The notes below the pieces were generated by a model. The model was not told where the DNA came from. It did no database searches and saw nothing but the letters and a program-made list of their open reading frames with translations. A DNA stretch of 64,000 nucleotides from an uncultured Mycoplasmatota bacterium (GTDB taxonomy: Bacteria; Bacillota_I; Bacilli_A; Izemoplasmatales; Izemoplasmataceae), in the NCBI GenBank assembly GCA_913062645.1, contig CAJXVW010000001.1:1-64000 (forward strand), given 5' to 3'. The translations under genes were made by a program, and so were the position numbers. Position 1 is the first letter of the stretch, and every line of letters begins with the position of its first letter. Of the stretch, positions 16,774 through 24,057 are shown in pieces.

Positions 16774-17757
16774 ATGAAACAACGACGATTTGGCAAAACC
16801 GGCATCAACGTGTCGGAAATCAGTCTCGGTTGCTGGCAACTTGGAAGCCGTTGGGGCGAACCCTTCGACGCCGATGTGGCCAGGAACACCCTCAAGGCGG
16901 CGGTCGATCAAGGCATCAACTGTTTGGACACGGCCGACGTGTATCAAGGCGGCATGAGCGAACGCGCCATCGGCGAATTCTTGAAAACCGTGGATGACAA
17001 ACCGTTTGTCATCACCAAGATGGGGCGGCAGCTCAGTCCGCACGTGGCCAACCACTACACCGAACCGAACCTACGCAAGTTCGTCAAACAAAGTCTTGAT
17101 CGACTGGATGTCGATCAGCTCGATTTGACGCTTTTGCACTGCCCTCCGACCGAAGTCTATTACGACCCGGACGTCTTCGCCACACTTGACAAGTTCAAGG
17201 AAGAAGGCCTGATCAAACATTACGGCGTCAGTGTCGAAAAGGTCGAAGAAGGCTTGAAAGCGATCGAGTACGACGGCGTTGCCGCGATCGAAGTGATTTT
17301 CAACATGTTCCGTCTGCGCCCGATGGAACTGCTGTTTGAACAAGCCAAGAAACGGGATGTCGCGATCATCGTCCGCGTCCCGCTCGCCAGCGGACTGTTG
17401 TCCGGGAAGTATGACATGGAAACGAAGTTCGCACAAGGCGATCATCGCACCTTCAACCGCGATGGTGAAGCATTCGACAAGGGCGAAACCTTCAGCGGTG
17501 TCGATTATGAAACCGGACTGGAAGCCGTTCGTGAACTCAAGAAGGTATTTCCCGATCAGAACCTGGCCCAAGTAGCATTGCGCTGGATTCTGATGTTCGA
17601 CGCCGTCAGCACCGTCATCCCCGGTGCGTCGAAACCCGAACATATCCTGTCAAACGCCAAAGCGAGCGACATTGATCCGTTGACGGATGAGCAAATGGAA
17701 CAAGTGAAAACCATATACGACAACTACATCAAAGATCCTGTTCATCATCTGTGGTAG
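16774..17757 (+). CDS. Aldo/keto reductase
   Basis: A 327-residue TIM-barrel NADPH oxidoreductase. The catalytic tetrad is intact: D52, Y57, K82 and H122. The C-terminal IPGASKPEHI block binds the cofactor. It reduces or oxidises a sugar or aldehyde; being divergent from mgsA, a methylglyoxal or other aldehyde substrate is conceivable but is only inference. AAGGAGTG precedes the ATG, with TATAAT at 16746-16751. The next gene begins 21 bases after its stop. Confidence 0.92.
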   Translation: MKQRRFGKTGINVSEISLGCWQLGSRWGEPFDADVARNTLKAAVDQGINCLDTADVYQGGMSERAIGEFLKTVDDKPFVITKMGRQLSPHVANHYTEPNLRKFVKQSLDRLDVDQLDLTLLHCPPTEVYYDPDVFATLDKFKEEGLIKHYGVSVEKVEEGLKAIEYDGVAAIEVIFNMFRLRPMELLFEQAKKRDVAIIVRVPLASGLLSGKYDMETKFAQGDHRTFNRDGEAFDKGETFSGVDYETGLEAVRELKKVFPDQNLAQVALRWILMFDAVSTVIPGASKPEHILSNAKASDIDPLTDEQMEQVKTIYDNYIKDPVHHLW

Positions 17758-17778
17758 GATCGGGAAAGGGGAAGAAAC

Positions 17779-18030
17779 ATGGGACGACGCATTTCCAGCA
17801 GTAGAAGCCGAGGATTCTCCAGCGGCGGATTCAAAGCGAGTTCATTCCGCAGTTCCTCGCGCTCCACGGGATTCCGTCCGAGCGCATCGCGGAACATCGG
17901 AGGATATCGGTATCGATACCGTCCGTATCGACGCAATTACTTTTTCCACAGTCTGGGACCGACGGGCAAGATCATCTACATCATTCTGGTCATCGTGTTC
18001 TTCATTATCATCACCTTCATGGGGTACTAA
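17779..18030 (+). CDS. Ser/Arg-rich small membrane protein
   Basis: An 83-residue protein: the first 50 residues are low-complexity Ser, Arg, Gly and Tyr (net strongly basic), then one hydrophobic helix at about 62-82. The basic part should be cytoplasmic and could bind nucleic acid or anionic lipid, but this is a guess. A GGGGAAG site precedes the ATG; the short gap suggests co-transcription with the aldo/keto reductase. No family recognised. Confidence 0.7.
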   Translation: MGRRISSSRSRGFSSGGFKASSFRSSSRSTGFRPSASRNIGGYRYRYRPYRRNYFFHSLGPTGKIIYIILVIVFFIIITFMGY

Positions 18031-18058
18031 AAAAAAAGGATGCGCACAGCATCCTTTT
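18031..18058. terminator. Bidirectional terminator
   Basis: The stem AAGGATGC/GCATCCTT (18036-18043, 18049-18056) has an A8 run left and T-run right, between convergent genes. Confidence 0.85.
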
Positions 18059-18371
18059 ATTTTTGATACATGTCAATCAGGCGTTCGATCTTGGCGTAGT
18101 TGATGTAGCGGGATTCCCGCAAGAGTTCTTTTCCGTTGGAGAAAATCAACACCGTCGGCACGCTGAAGATCAGATGATCGCCGCGGAACTTGTCGATGTC
18201 GTCGATGTAGATGTTGTAGATGTCGATCTGGTCCAGGTTCTTGACGTTGTGCTTGAGCATATTCAGCATCGCCTGACAGGCAGTACATGTGTGGGTCTTG
18301 GCCAAGATCATCACAAAGTCCTGATCCAAAACCGCTTGGATATCCTTGTACGTTGTTATGGTATGTTCCAT
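18057..18371 (-). CDS. Thioredoxin-fold protein
   Basis: A 104-residue thioredoxin-family protein with redox motif CTAC (C29, C32) and the cis-proline loop SVPT (P72). The classical WCGPC is replaced by TCTAC, which points to a specialised reductase or a YtpP-like thioredoxin. No signal peptide, so it is cytosolic. GGAGGCGATTTCC precedes the ATG. Single-gene unit sharing the bidirectional hairpin. Confidence 0.87.
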   Translation of the reverse strand: MEHTITTYKDIQAVLDQDFVMILAKTHTCTACQAMLNMLKHNVKNLDQIDIYNIYIDDIDKFRGDHLIFSVPTVLIFSNGKELLRESRYINYAKIERLIDMYQK

Positions 18372-18455
18372 GGAAATCGCCTCCGTGATGGGGATGGTTT
18401 CATTATACTATGAACGCATCGATATTCGAACGATAGTTAGTATACAAAATATAAT

Positions 18456-18472
18456 ATTGATTGTCAATCAAT
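18456..18472. promoter_or_regulatory. Inverted repeat upstream of the copper operon
   Basis: A perfect inverted repeat ATTGATTG-T-CAATCAAT, about 50 bases upstream of the arsR-type promoter. It could be a second operator, or belong to the divergent thioredoxin gene. Confidence 0.35.
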
Positions 18473-18508
18473 CAGTTTAGAAAGTCCGCTTCCAGATTAG
18501 AATGCACC

Positions 18509-18546
18509 GTATATTCCTTGAATGGAATATACTGAAGTGGTAATAT
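18509..18546 (+). promoter_or_regulatory. Promoter and operator of the arsR-copA operon
   Basis: The inverted repeat GTATATTCC-TTGAAT-GGAATATAC (18509-18532) has perfect 9-bp arms. Its centre, TTGAAT (18518-18523), is a -35 box exactly 17 bases before TAATAT (18541-18546). A repressor bound here would block RNA polymerase, the usual arrangement for ArsR/SmtB proteins. Confidence 0.75.
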
Positions 18547-18565
18547 AAGTTTGCGAGGTGATACC

Positions 18566-18934
18566 ATGAAAAGCCTGAATCACTTGAAAGGCATCAGCAA
18601 CAACACCAAACTGCGGCTGGTGAGTCTGCTTCTGGAGAACGAACTGTGTGTTTGTGAACTGGAGGAGATCACCCACATCCGCCAAGCCAACATATCCAAG
18701 AATCTGATCAGCTTGAAAGACAGCGGCATCGTCGATGTCCGGCGCGACAAGCAACGAGGGTTCTATTTTCTCACGGAATCCTTTTTGTCCAACGTCCACT
18801 TGATGAGTCATCTCAGGGAACTGAAACTGAAGGAGCCACAACTGGAAAAGGATTTTCAAGAATTCCTGAAACACGAAGAAGTCAAAGACGAAAACATCTA
18901 CGTATGCAGTGCATACCGAAATGAGGCAAGTTGA
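18566..18934 (+). CDS. ArsR/SmtB-family metal-responsive repressor
   Basis: A 122-residue winged-helix repressor. The ELCVCEL motif at 26-32 (C28, C30) is the classic ArsR/CadC metal box in the recognition helix region; another cysteine lies near the C terminus (YVCSAYRN). Metal binding should release it from the palindrome covering its own promoter. The start is ATG 18566 after GCGAGGTGA; TTG 18551 lies before that site. It is directly followed, 3 bases later, by copA, so it most likely controls copper efflux, although ArsR types usually sense As, Cd or Zn and copper sensing would be unusual. Confidence 0.92.
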   Translation: MKSLNHLKGISNNTKLRLVSLLLENELCVCELEEITHIRQANISKNLISLKDSGIVDVRRDKQRGFYFLTESFLSNVHLMSHLRELKLKEPQLEKDFQEFLKHEEVKDENIYVCSAYRNEAS

Positions 18935-18937
18935 ACA

Positions 18938-21325
18938 ATGGTTAAGAAAATCATGAAAGTCAATGGCATGACCTGTGCCATGTGTGCGAAAACCATCACC
19001 AACACCTTTGATTACTATGAAGGCATCAGCGCCAACGTCAACGTCGGCGCCGGCAAAGTCATCTTCAACTATGACGAAGACAAGTATACGCTGGTCGACA
19101 TCGCCAACATCGTCGAACAGGCAGGATACGAACCGGTGCTTGAGGAGTCGCTGGACGATAACAAGAAAGAACGCGTCCGGATGCGCCGGGAAATCTACAT
19201 CGCATCGGCCTTCAGCGTTCCTTTGCTGTGGGCGATGTTCAGTCACATCGCGTTCTTCAGCTTTGTCTGGGTGCCGGCCATTCTGACCAACGGGTTCTTC
19301 CAGTTGGCGATCGCCGGCGTGGTCCAGTTCTACGTCGGACGACGCTTTTATGTCGCGGCGTGGAAGAGCATCAAGAAGAGAGTGCTCGGGATGGACATCT
19401 TGGTCGTGATGGGAACGACGGCGGCCTATGGCTACAGCCTGTATCTTCTATATGAACAGCAAGTAAACCCCGTCATGCATCCCGTGTACTATTTCGAAAT
19501 CAGCGCCCTTATCATCACGATGGTGCTGATCGGCAACTACATCGAACACATCGCCAAAGAACGTACCACCGACGCCCTTGTCGAACTGATGAACCTCGGC
19601 GCCAAAGAGGCTCGTGTCCTGCGCGACGGTAAGGAAGTCATGGTGGACATTGCGGAGGTATTTGAAGGAGACCAGCTCATCGTACTGGCAAATGAGAAAA
19701 TCCCGGTTGACGGCAAAGTCGTCAAAGGCACCAGTTATGTCGATGAATCGATGATGACCGGAGAAAGTTCACCGGTTCCAAAAACGACCGAATCCAAAGT
19801 CATCGGCGCAACCATCAACCTCCGTGAGCGACTTGTCATCGAAGCGACCAAGATCGGCAGTGACACGATGCTTGCTCAAATCATTCAGCACGTCGAAGAA
19901 GCGAGCGCCGACAAACCGCCGATCCAACGGACTGCCGACAAGATCGCGTCATGGTTCGTGCCGGCCGTCGTATCGATTGCCATTCTCAATCTGATCGTTC
20001 AGTTCGGGTTCTTAGGCGTCCCCTTCGGAACCGCCTTCGAACGCACGATAGCTATTCTCGTCATCAGTTGTCCCTGCGCGCTTGGCCTCGCTACACCGAC
20101 CAGCATTCTCGTCGGCAACGGCAAAGCCGCGCAGAACCACATCCTGTACAAGGGCGGCGAATTCTTCGAACTCGCCAACAAGATCGAAGCGATTGCGTTT
20201 GACAAGACCGGCACGCTCACCATCGGGAAACCGATCGTGACCGACTACGTTGGCAACGAAGATGTCAAGGACGTCCTATACTCCCTCGAAAAGGACAGCA
20301 ATCACCCGATCAGCGGCGCGGTCATCGATTATATGAACGATCACGACATTAAGGCGCTTGAGGTATCCGGCTTCGAAACCATCGAAGGCAAGGGACTCAA
20401 GGGTGTCGTCAAGGACCAGACGGTTCACGTCGGAAGCGTCAAACTGTTGAATGACTTGAACCTCGACAATCCATTCCAAGATGAATACGATCGCCTGCTT
20501 GCAGGCGCCAAGACCGTCAACTTCGTCATCGTTGACAACAACGTCGAAGCAATGTATGCGGTCCGCGACGAGATCAAGGATACGTCCAAACTCGTCATAT
20601 CGGAAATGAAACAGCGCGGACTTACGCCTTACATGATCACCGGCGACAACAAGGTCGTCGCCAATCAGATCGCCAAAGAACTCGGCATCGAGCATGTCTA
20701 CAGCGAAGTTCTGCCTCATGAGAAGGCGAAAATCGTCGAAGAGATCCAGGCCAGCGGTAAAGTCGTCGCCTTCGTCGGCGACGGCATCAACGACGCCCCG
20801 GCCTTGAAACTAGCCGATGTCGGCATCGCCATGGGTCACGGCACCGACGTTGCGATTGACTCCAGCGACGTCACCCTGATGAGTTACGATCTGGGACTGG
20901 TGATCAAGGCGATCGACATGTCGAAAGCAACGCTGCGCAACATCTATCAGAACTTCGGATGGGCGTTCAGTTACAATCTGATCGCGATTCCGCTCGCCGC
21001 CACCGGCCGTCTGTCGATGGTCGTCGCTGCCGCGGCGATGGCATTCAGCAGTATCACCGTGGTGCTTAACGCACTACGTCTCAAAGCATACAAACTACCC
21101 GAATTCCAAGTCACCAAAGAAGGAGGAGACATCATGAAACTCACCGTCACCAACATGACCTGCAATCACTGCAAGATGACGATTGAGAAAACCTTGCAGC
21201 AAAACGGCTTCACCAACGTCGACATCGATCTCGACAACAAAGTGGTGGAGTTCGACCTCAACGGAAACACCGAGGATCTGGCTAAGAAAGTCATTGAAGA
21301 AAAAGGCTACGAAGTCAGTAGCTAA
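18938..21325 (+). CDS. copA: Copper-exporting P1B-type ATPase with C-terminal CopZ-like domain
   Basis: A 795-residue Cu+ pump. The N-terminal heavy-metal domain has GMTCAMC (C13, C16); the membrane metal site is CPC at 378-380; D422 in DKTGT is phosphorylated; TM7 has YN and TM8 MAFSS, the signature of Cu+ (P1B-1) pumps. Unusually, a second metal domain forms the C terminus, MTCNHC (C742, C745), from Met733 on. The linker to it is encoded by a perfect ribosome site (AAGGAGG, 21120-21126) seven bases before the in-frame ATG 21134, as if copA and copZ became joined by loss of a stop codon. Confidence 0.95.
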   Translation: MVKKIMKVNGMTCAMCAKTITNTFDYYEGISANVNVGAGKVIFNYDEDKYTLVDIANIVEQAGYEPVLEESLDDNKKERVRMRREIYIASAFSVPLLWAMFSHIAFFSFVWVPAILTNGFFQLAIAGVVQFYVGRRFYVAAWKSIKKRVLGMDILVVMGTTAAYGYSLYLLYEQQVNPVMHPVYYFEISALIITMVLIGNYIEHIAKERTTDALVELMNLGAKEARVLRDGKEVMVDIAEVFEGDQLIVLANEKIPVDGKVVKGTSYVDESMMTGESSPVPKTTESKVIGATINLRERLVIEATKIGSDTMLAQIIQHVEEASADKPPIQRTADKIASWFVPAVVSIAILNLIVQFGFLGVPFGTAFERTIAILVISCPCALGLATPTSILVGNGKAAQNHILYKGGEFFELANKIEAIAFDKTGTLTIGKPIVTDYVGNEDVKDVLYSLEKDSNHPISGAVIDYMNDHDIKALEVSGFETIEGKGLKGVVKDQTVHVGSVKLLNDLNLDNPFQDEYDRLLAGAKTVNFVIVDNNVEAMYAVRDEIKDTSKLVISEMKQRGLTPYMITGDNKVVANQIAKELGIEHVYSEVLPHEKAKIVEEIQASGKVVAFVGDGINDAPALKLADVGIAMGHGTDVAIDSSDVTLMSYDLGLVIKAIDMSKATLRNIYQNFGWAFSYNLIAIPLAATGRLSMVVAAAAMAFSSITVVLNALRLKAYKLPEFQVTKEGGDIMKLTVTNMTCNHCKMTIEKTLQQNGFTNVDIDLDNKVVEFDLNGNTEDLAKKVIEEKGYEVSS
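21120..21136 (+). promoter_or_regulatory. Internal ribosome-binding site and start codon inside copA
   Basis: AAGGAGG (21120-21126), 7 bases, then ATG (21134-21136) in the copA frame. It could start a free 63-residue CopZ-like copper chaperone (MKLTVTNMTCNHC...) from the same message. Confidence 0.6.
21134..21325 (+). CDS. Possible internally started CopZ-like copper chaperone
   Basis: Nested in copA and in the same frame, this would be a 63-residue heavy-metal-associated domain with the metal loop MTCNHC (C10, C13 of the short product). Size, ferredoxin-like alpha/beta pattern and its own strong ribosome site match free CopZ proteins of Bacillota, which deliver Cu+ to CopA. Whether the short form is really made cannot be told from sequence; the site may be a relic of an ancestral separate gene. 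Confidence 0.45.
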   Translation: MKLTVTNMTCNHCKMTIEKTLQQNGFTNVDIDLDNKVVEFDLNGNTEDLAKKVIEEKGYEVSS

Positions 21326-21350
21326 GCGGAGAATCTCTCCGCTTTTTCTT
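21325..21350 (+). terminator. Terminator of the arsR-copA operon
   Basis: The stem AGCGGAGA/TCTCCGCT (21325-21332, 21336-21343) starts at the last base of the stop codon and is followed by TTTTCTTTTTT. Confidence 0.85.
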
Positions 21351-21353
21351 TTT

Positions 21354-21382
21354 TTGAAATCGATTTTGAAATATTGTATAAT
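21354..21382 (+). promoter_or_regulatory. Promoter of the candidate small RNA
   Basis: TTGAAA (21354-21359), 17 bases, TATAAT (21377-21382). The spacing and hexamers are near consensus; the -35 box begins in the T-run of the copA terminator. Confidence 0.75.
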
Positions 21383-21388
21383 ATCTCA

Positions 21389-21569
21389 TGTGACGTAAGA
21401 AATCGCCTCCAAACCGGTTGCTTCGTCACAGGGAAGGAGGGACAGCATTTGAGGGTATGAAACACGACAATACAAACGCAATGAACGAAACGCAAGGAGG
21501 ATTCAAGGATTAGGGGTAAGGGATGGTTCACCAAGCACTGGAGCCGTGCACGCGCACGGCTCCCTTTTC
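21389..21569 (+). ncRNA. Candidate small RNA of about 180 nt
   Basis: A near-consensus promoter and a strong terminator enclose this stretch, which has no convincing gene. Its 5' part folds into a hairpin: GTGACG (21390-21395) plus AAG pairs with CTT plus CGTCAC (21421-21429), exposing a loop with CCTCC (21406-21410), complementary to ribosome sites. An A-rich, unstructured middle carries two copies of AAACGCAA (21474-21481, 21488-21495) and two GGAGG tracts. It matches no RNA class I can name (not 6S, SRP, tmRNA, T-box or SAM riboswitch). The only ORF is 18 codons at 21457 without a usable ribosome site. Confidence 0.5.
21540..21569 (+). terminator. Terminator of the candidate small RNA
   Basis: A perfect 10-bp GC-rich stem, GGAGCCGTGC/GCACGGCTCC (21540-21549, 21554-21563), is followed by TTTTCTTTG. 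Confidence 0.88.
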
Positions 21570-21583
21570 TTTGTTTAAAACCA

Positions 21584-21612
21584 TTGATTTAATCAAATGG
21601 GTTTGCTATAAT
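21584..21612 (+). promoter_or_regulatory. Promoter of the tRNA-Tyr/tRNA-Trp unit
   Basis: TTGATT (21584-21589), 17 bases, TATAAT (21607-21612). The -35 region forms the odd palindrome TTGATT-T-AATCAA. Confidence 0.8.
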
Positions 21613-21644
21613 ATAATAGCGCTCAAGACGAGCCCCATTTACGT

Positions 21645-21729
21645 GGGAGGGTAGCGAAGTGGTTAAACGCGGCAGACTGTAAATCTGTTCCCTCAGGGTT
21701 CGATGGTTCAAATCCGTCCCCTCCCACCA
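21645..21729 (+). tRNA. tRNA-Tyr (anticodon GTA)
   Basis: An 85-nt tRNA with acceptor stem GGGAGGG/CCCTCCC, anticodon GTA at 21679-21681, a long variable arm as expected for bacterial tRNA-Tyr, T-loop GGTTCAAATCC and an encoded CCA end. Confidence 0.96.
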
Positions 21730-21734
21730 CTTTT

Positions 21735-21809
21735 AGGGGTGTGGTGTCAATGGTAGCACAGCGGTCTCCAAAACCGTTAGTACGGGTTCGAATCCTGTCA
21801 CCCCTGCCA
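21735..21809 (+). tRNA. tRNA-Trp (anticodon CCA)
   Basis: A 75-nt tRNA with acceptor stem AGGGGTG/CACCCCT, discriminator G, encoded CCA and anticodon CCA at 21768-21770. It reads only UGG, consistent with UGA being used as a stop codon in this genome. Confidence 0.96.
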
Positions 21810-21819
21810 ACAAACAACA

Positions 21820-21847
21820 AAAGTAACCTCGCGAGGTTACTTTTTTT
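21820..21847 (+). terminator. Terminator of the tRNA unit
   Basis: The perfect palindrome GTAACCTCGCGAGGTTAC (21823-21840) is followed by T7. Confidence 0.85.
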
Positions 21848-21892
21848 CACTTCACTTTAGAGCTTGTGCTATACTATTCACGAGGTGATACG

Positions 21893-22339
21893 ATGAACGA
21901 TACGGCAATGAGATTGGAACAACTCAAACAACGATTCACGGAGAAACAGCAGAAGAAGTACAAAATCGAAGTGTTCATTCGACTCTGCAAGAAGCTGGAA
22001 GAGTTGGATCCCGAAGGCATCCAGTCCATGATGGACGAGGCACTTGAGCTCTTGATTCAGTTGAGTGAGGACGACCATGAGCTGAAACCGTCACAGTACA
22101 TAAAATCCTTCACCAAACTGCAAAAGGAAGTAAGACGGCAACTGGGATTCACCGAAGAAGGACAGATCCGAAGTGAGTACGTGGGGATCGGGATCGCCCT
22201 CGGTGTTGCGCTCGGAACGCCGTTTGTCGCGATCAACCCGGCATTCATCGGAATCGGCTTGCCAATCGGTTTGGCCCTTGGCGCGGGAATTGGCGATCAA
22301 AAAGAAAAAGCGGCGGCCGCAGAAGGAAAAGTGTATTGA
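21893..22339 (+). CDS. Coiled-coil protein with glycine-zipper membrane tail, unknown
   Basis: A 148-residue protein. The first 90 residues are charged and helical, probably coiled coil; residues about 97-137 are a Gly/Ala/Ile-rich hydrophobic stretch (GIGIALGVALG, then GIGLPIGLALGAGIG) resembling a glycine zipper, which tends to insert in membranes as a helical pair. Function unknown. ATG 21893 follows CGAGGTGATACG; the ATG/TTG at 21866 overlaps the promoter (TATACT near 21870). It overlaps the next gene by 4 bases, implying coupling. Confidence 0.75.
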   Translation: MNDTAMRLEQLKQRFTEKQQKKYKIEVFIRLCKKLEELDPEGIQSMMDEALELLIQLSEDDHELKPSQYIKSFTKLQKEVRRQLGFTEEGQIRSEYVGIGIALGVALGTPFVAINPAFIGIGLPIGLALGAGIGDQKEKAAAAEGKVY

Positions 22340-22890
22340 ACAAGTACAAAGCGGATGCCCGCGATTCATTGATGCTCATTGTGAGGCAACATCTTGCGGA
22401 GTATCCCGCCATGGAGGCACAAGACATCGTCAAACTGCTCTATCAGAGCTGCTTCGGGCCGCGACATCTCCACCAAACTCCGAATCGCGATCAGGTGATG
22501 CGGTACTTGGTGTCCGAGATGAAGGACGTTGACGCAAAGCGGCGATTCGTGGAAGACATCGGCAACGGATACGTCCGCGTGTATCTGGATGCCGTCCGGA
22601 ATGGCTATTTGATCCCGGATGATTTGGCCGACGTGTTTCTTCGATCGATGCGCGCTAATGTGAATGTTGAACAGGCAAAACAAATGTTTCTAGAGGCGAT
22701 TGATGATGTCACCGCGATGATTCGTACCAAGATCATTTCATTTGACGACGCAACATGGACTACATTTGTAGAAGAGTACTTGGAGGGCGGCATTCGAGCG
22801 GTTCACCATTCGCGAACCTACAAGGAAAGATACCATCCGCACTACCGCGTCGTTTTGGAGAAATATCTGAAACTCGAGGTGACACCCTGA
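22336..22890 (+). CDS. Conserved-looking protein of unknown function
   Basis: A 184-residue soluble protein with recognisable block patterns: LLYQSCFGPRHLH near residue 40, an IGNGYVRVYLDA centre, and a C-terminal VHHSRTYKERYHPHYRVV. I recall similar blocks in uncharacterised Bacillota proteins but can assign no function. Clustered His residues might bind metal. The start is TTG 22336, inside the previous stop, with AGAAGGAAAA just upstream, so it is coupled to the coiled-coil gene. Confidence 0.72.
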   Translation: MNKYKADARDSLMLIVRQHLAEYPAMEAQDIVKLLYQSCFGPRHLHQTPNRDQVMRYLVSEMKDVDAKRRFVEDIGNGYVRVYLDAVRNGYLIPDDLADVFLRSMRANVNVEQAKQMFLEAIDDVTAMIRTKIISFDDATWTTFVEEYLEGGIRAVHHSRTYKERYHPHYRVVLEKYLKLEVTP

Positions 22891-23084
22891 CAACTTGAGA
22901 CACGCTGTCCGTCATCAACTATCACCAGGTAACACATTGTCGAAATTGCTTATTTAGAAAATAAATGAATATCTTGTTGTGTGGAATCGCAACCAAAGAA
23001 CAAACGCACCAGAACGGAACCCCTCTTATTTATAAGAATTAGGGTTACGAGCCGATTCGAACCTTGAGAATGATCTGGAATAAC
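22891..23084. other. Intergenic stretch without a recognised gene
   Basis: About 195 bases, locally AT-rich (22945-22985), with no ORF, promoter or tRNA I can support. A GATTCGAACC at 23053-23062 looks like a tRNA T-loop in reverse but has no matching stems. Confidence 0.5.
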
Positions 23085-23111
23085 GAGAAGTCGCAAAGAC
23101 TTCTTTTTTTC
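23085..23111 (+). terminator. Terminator upstream of the lipoprotein gene
   Basis: The stem AGAAGTC/GACTTCT (23086-23092, 23098-23104) is followed by T7; probably the end of the 21893-22890 transcript. Confidence 0.78.
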
Positions 23112-23172
23112 TTGTTTGTAATGTGTTATAATTTCATTCGAATCATGGGAACAAAGGAAGGAGCATTACAAC

Positions 23173-24030
23173 ATGAAAAAACTCACTGCATTACTCGTTG
23201 TCGTAATGTCGATTCTGTTGAGCGGTTGCGAACTGCTCGGCATGTCCGAACTTGCCGTTGCGCTGCGCAACATGGACAAGCTGGACAGCTACCGAATGGA
23301 CATGGATTATTACTATCAGGACCAGAAACTGATGTCGAGCTATGCCAAGGTCGCCGCCAACTACCAACAGATTCACATCGAGGGCGAAGTCATCTCCATC
23401 TATGAGATCGATGGTGATTATTACACGGTCGAAGACTACATGGGCTTTCCGGTGTTGATGTTGGATGAGGAATACGGCGATGACGAAGAGGATTACGATG
23501 ATTTCAATCTGTTGTTGGATGCCGACTTTGAAGAAGACGGCGATTATTACGTACTGAGCGGCGACTTGTTTGAAGATGTGTCGGAAATCCGCATCAAAGT
23601 CGAAGACCGCTACGTCATTGAAATGCAGTTCGACATTTATCTCGACGGACTCGACTTGGAGGTCGTCATCGAGTTTTCCGATTTTGATGACACCGATGTC
23701 CGTTTCGAATACTACATCACCAACACCGAAAAAGCGCAACTCGAGTCGCATGCCACCGTCAACGGCGTGAACGACATCATGACGCATCTGGACGGATTCT
23801 CTGTCTTCAGCGACATCGTTGCCGATTGCGACATGATTGACATGACATGTTTTCTAGAGGCCGAGCCTGGGTTGGATTACGATCTGGACAGTCAGGAAGT
23901 TCGTCTCCAGGATATCGGTACATGGCAACCCTACATCAGCTTCGTTGATACGATTGATTCCGATGACATCACCGTCGAATATTTTGAGATGTTGAATTTC
24001 GTAGCCGAACTCTACGACAAATACAAATAA
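23173..24030 (+). CDS. Acidic lipoprotein of unknown function
   Basis: A 285-residue exported lipoprotein. The signal peptide ends in the lipobox LLSGC with lipidated C19. The mature part is very acidic, with a beta-rich pattern of short strands (for example SYRMDMDYYYQ and DVRFEYYITN). It resembles lipid- or ligand-binding LppX/YjiK-type shells only superficially, and I do not name a family. AAGGAAGGAGC precedes the ATG; TATAAT lies near 23126. A single-gene unit. Mature cysteines near residues 222 and 229 could form a disulfide. Confidence 0.82.
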   Translation: MKKLTALLVVVMSILLSGCELLGMSELAVALRNMDKLDSYRMDMDYYYQDQKLMSSYAKVAANYQQIHIEGEVISIYEIDGDYYTVEDYMGFPVLMLDEEYGDDEEDYDDFNLLLDADFEEDGDYYVLSGDLFEDVSEIRIKVEDRYVIEMQFDIYLDGLDLEVVIEFSDFDDTDVRFEYYITNTEKAQLESHATVNGVNDIMTHLDGFSVFSDIVADCDMIDMTCFLEAEPGLDYDLDSQEVRLQDIGTWQPYISFVDTIDSDDITVEYFEMLNFVAELYDKYK

Positions 24031-24057
24031 AAAAAGAAGCCGCCGGCTTCTTTTTTT
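24031..24057. terminator. Bidirectional terminator
   Basis: The stem AGAAGCC/GGCTTCT (24035-24041, 24045-24051) has A-run left and T-run right. Confidence 0.83.

Noticed and set aside
21457-21513. An 18-codon ORF within the candidate small RNA
   Set aside because: The nearest AAGGAGG is 16 bases away and TGAGGG is only 1 base away, so no workable ribosome site exists.
21735-21809. Possible Mycoplasma-type UGA reassignment
   Set aside because: tRNA-Trp has anticodon CCA only, and many intact genes (for example hutH, arsR-type and ftcD neighbours) use TGA as a stop or overlap it as ATGA.
23040-23070. GATTCGAACC, resembling a reversed tRNA T-loop
   Set aside because: The flanking bases cannot form a T-stem, there is no CCA or acceptor stem, and no anticodon arm on the minus strand.
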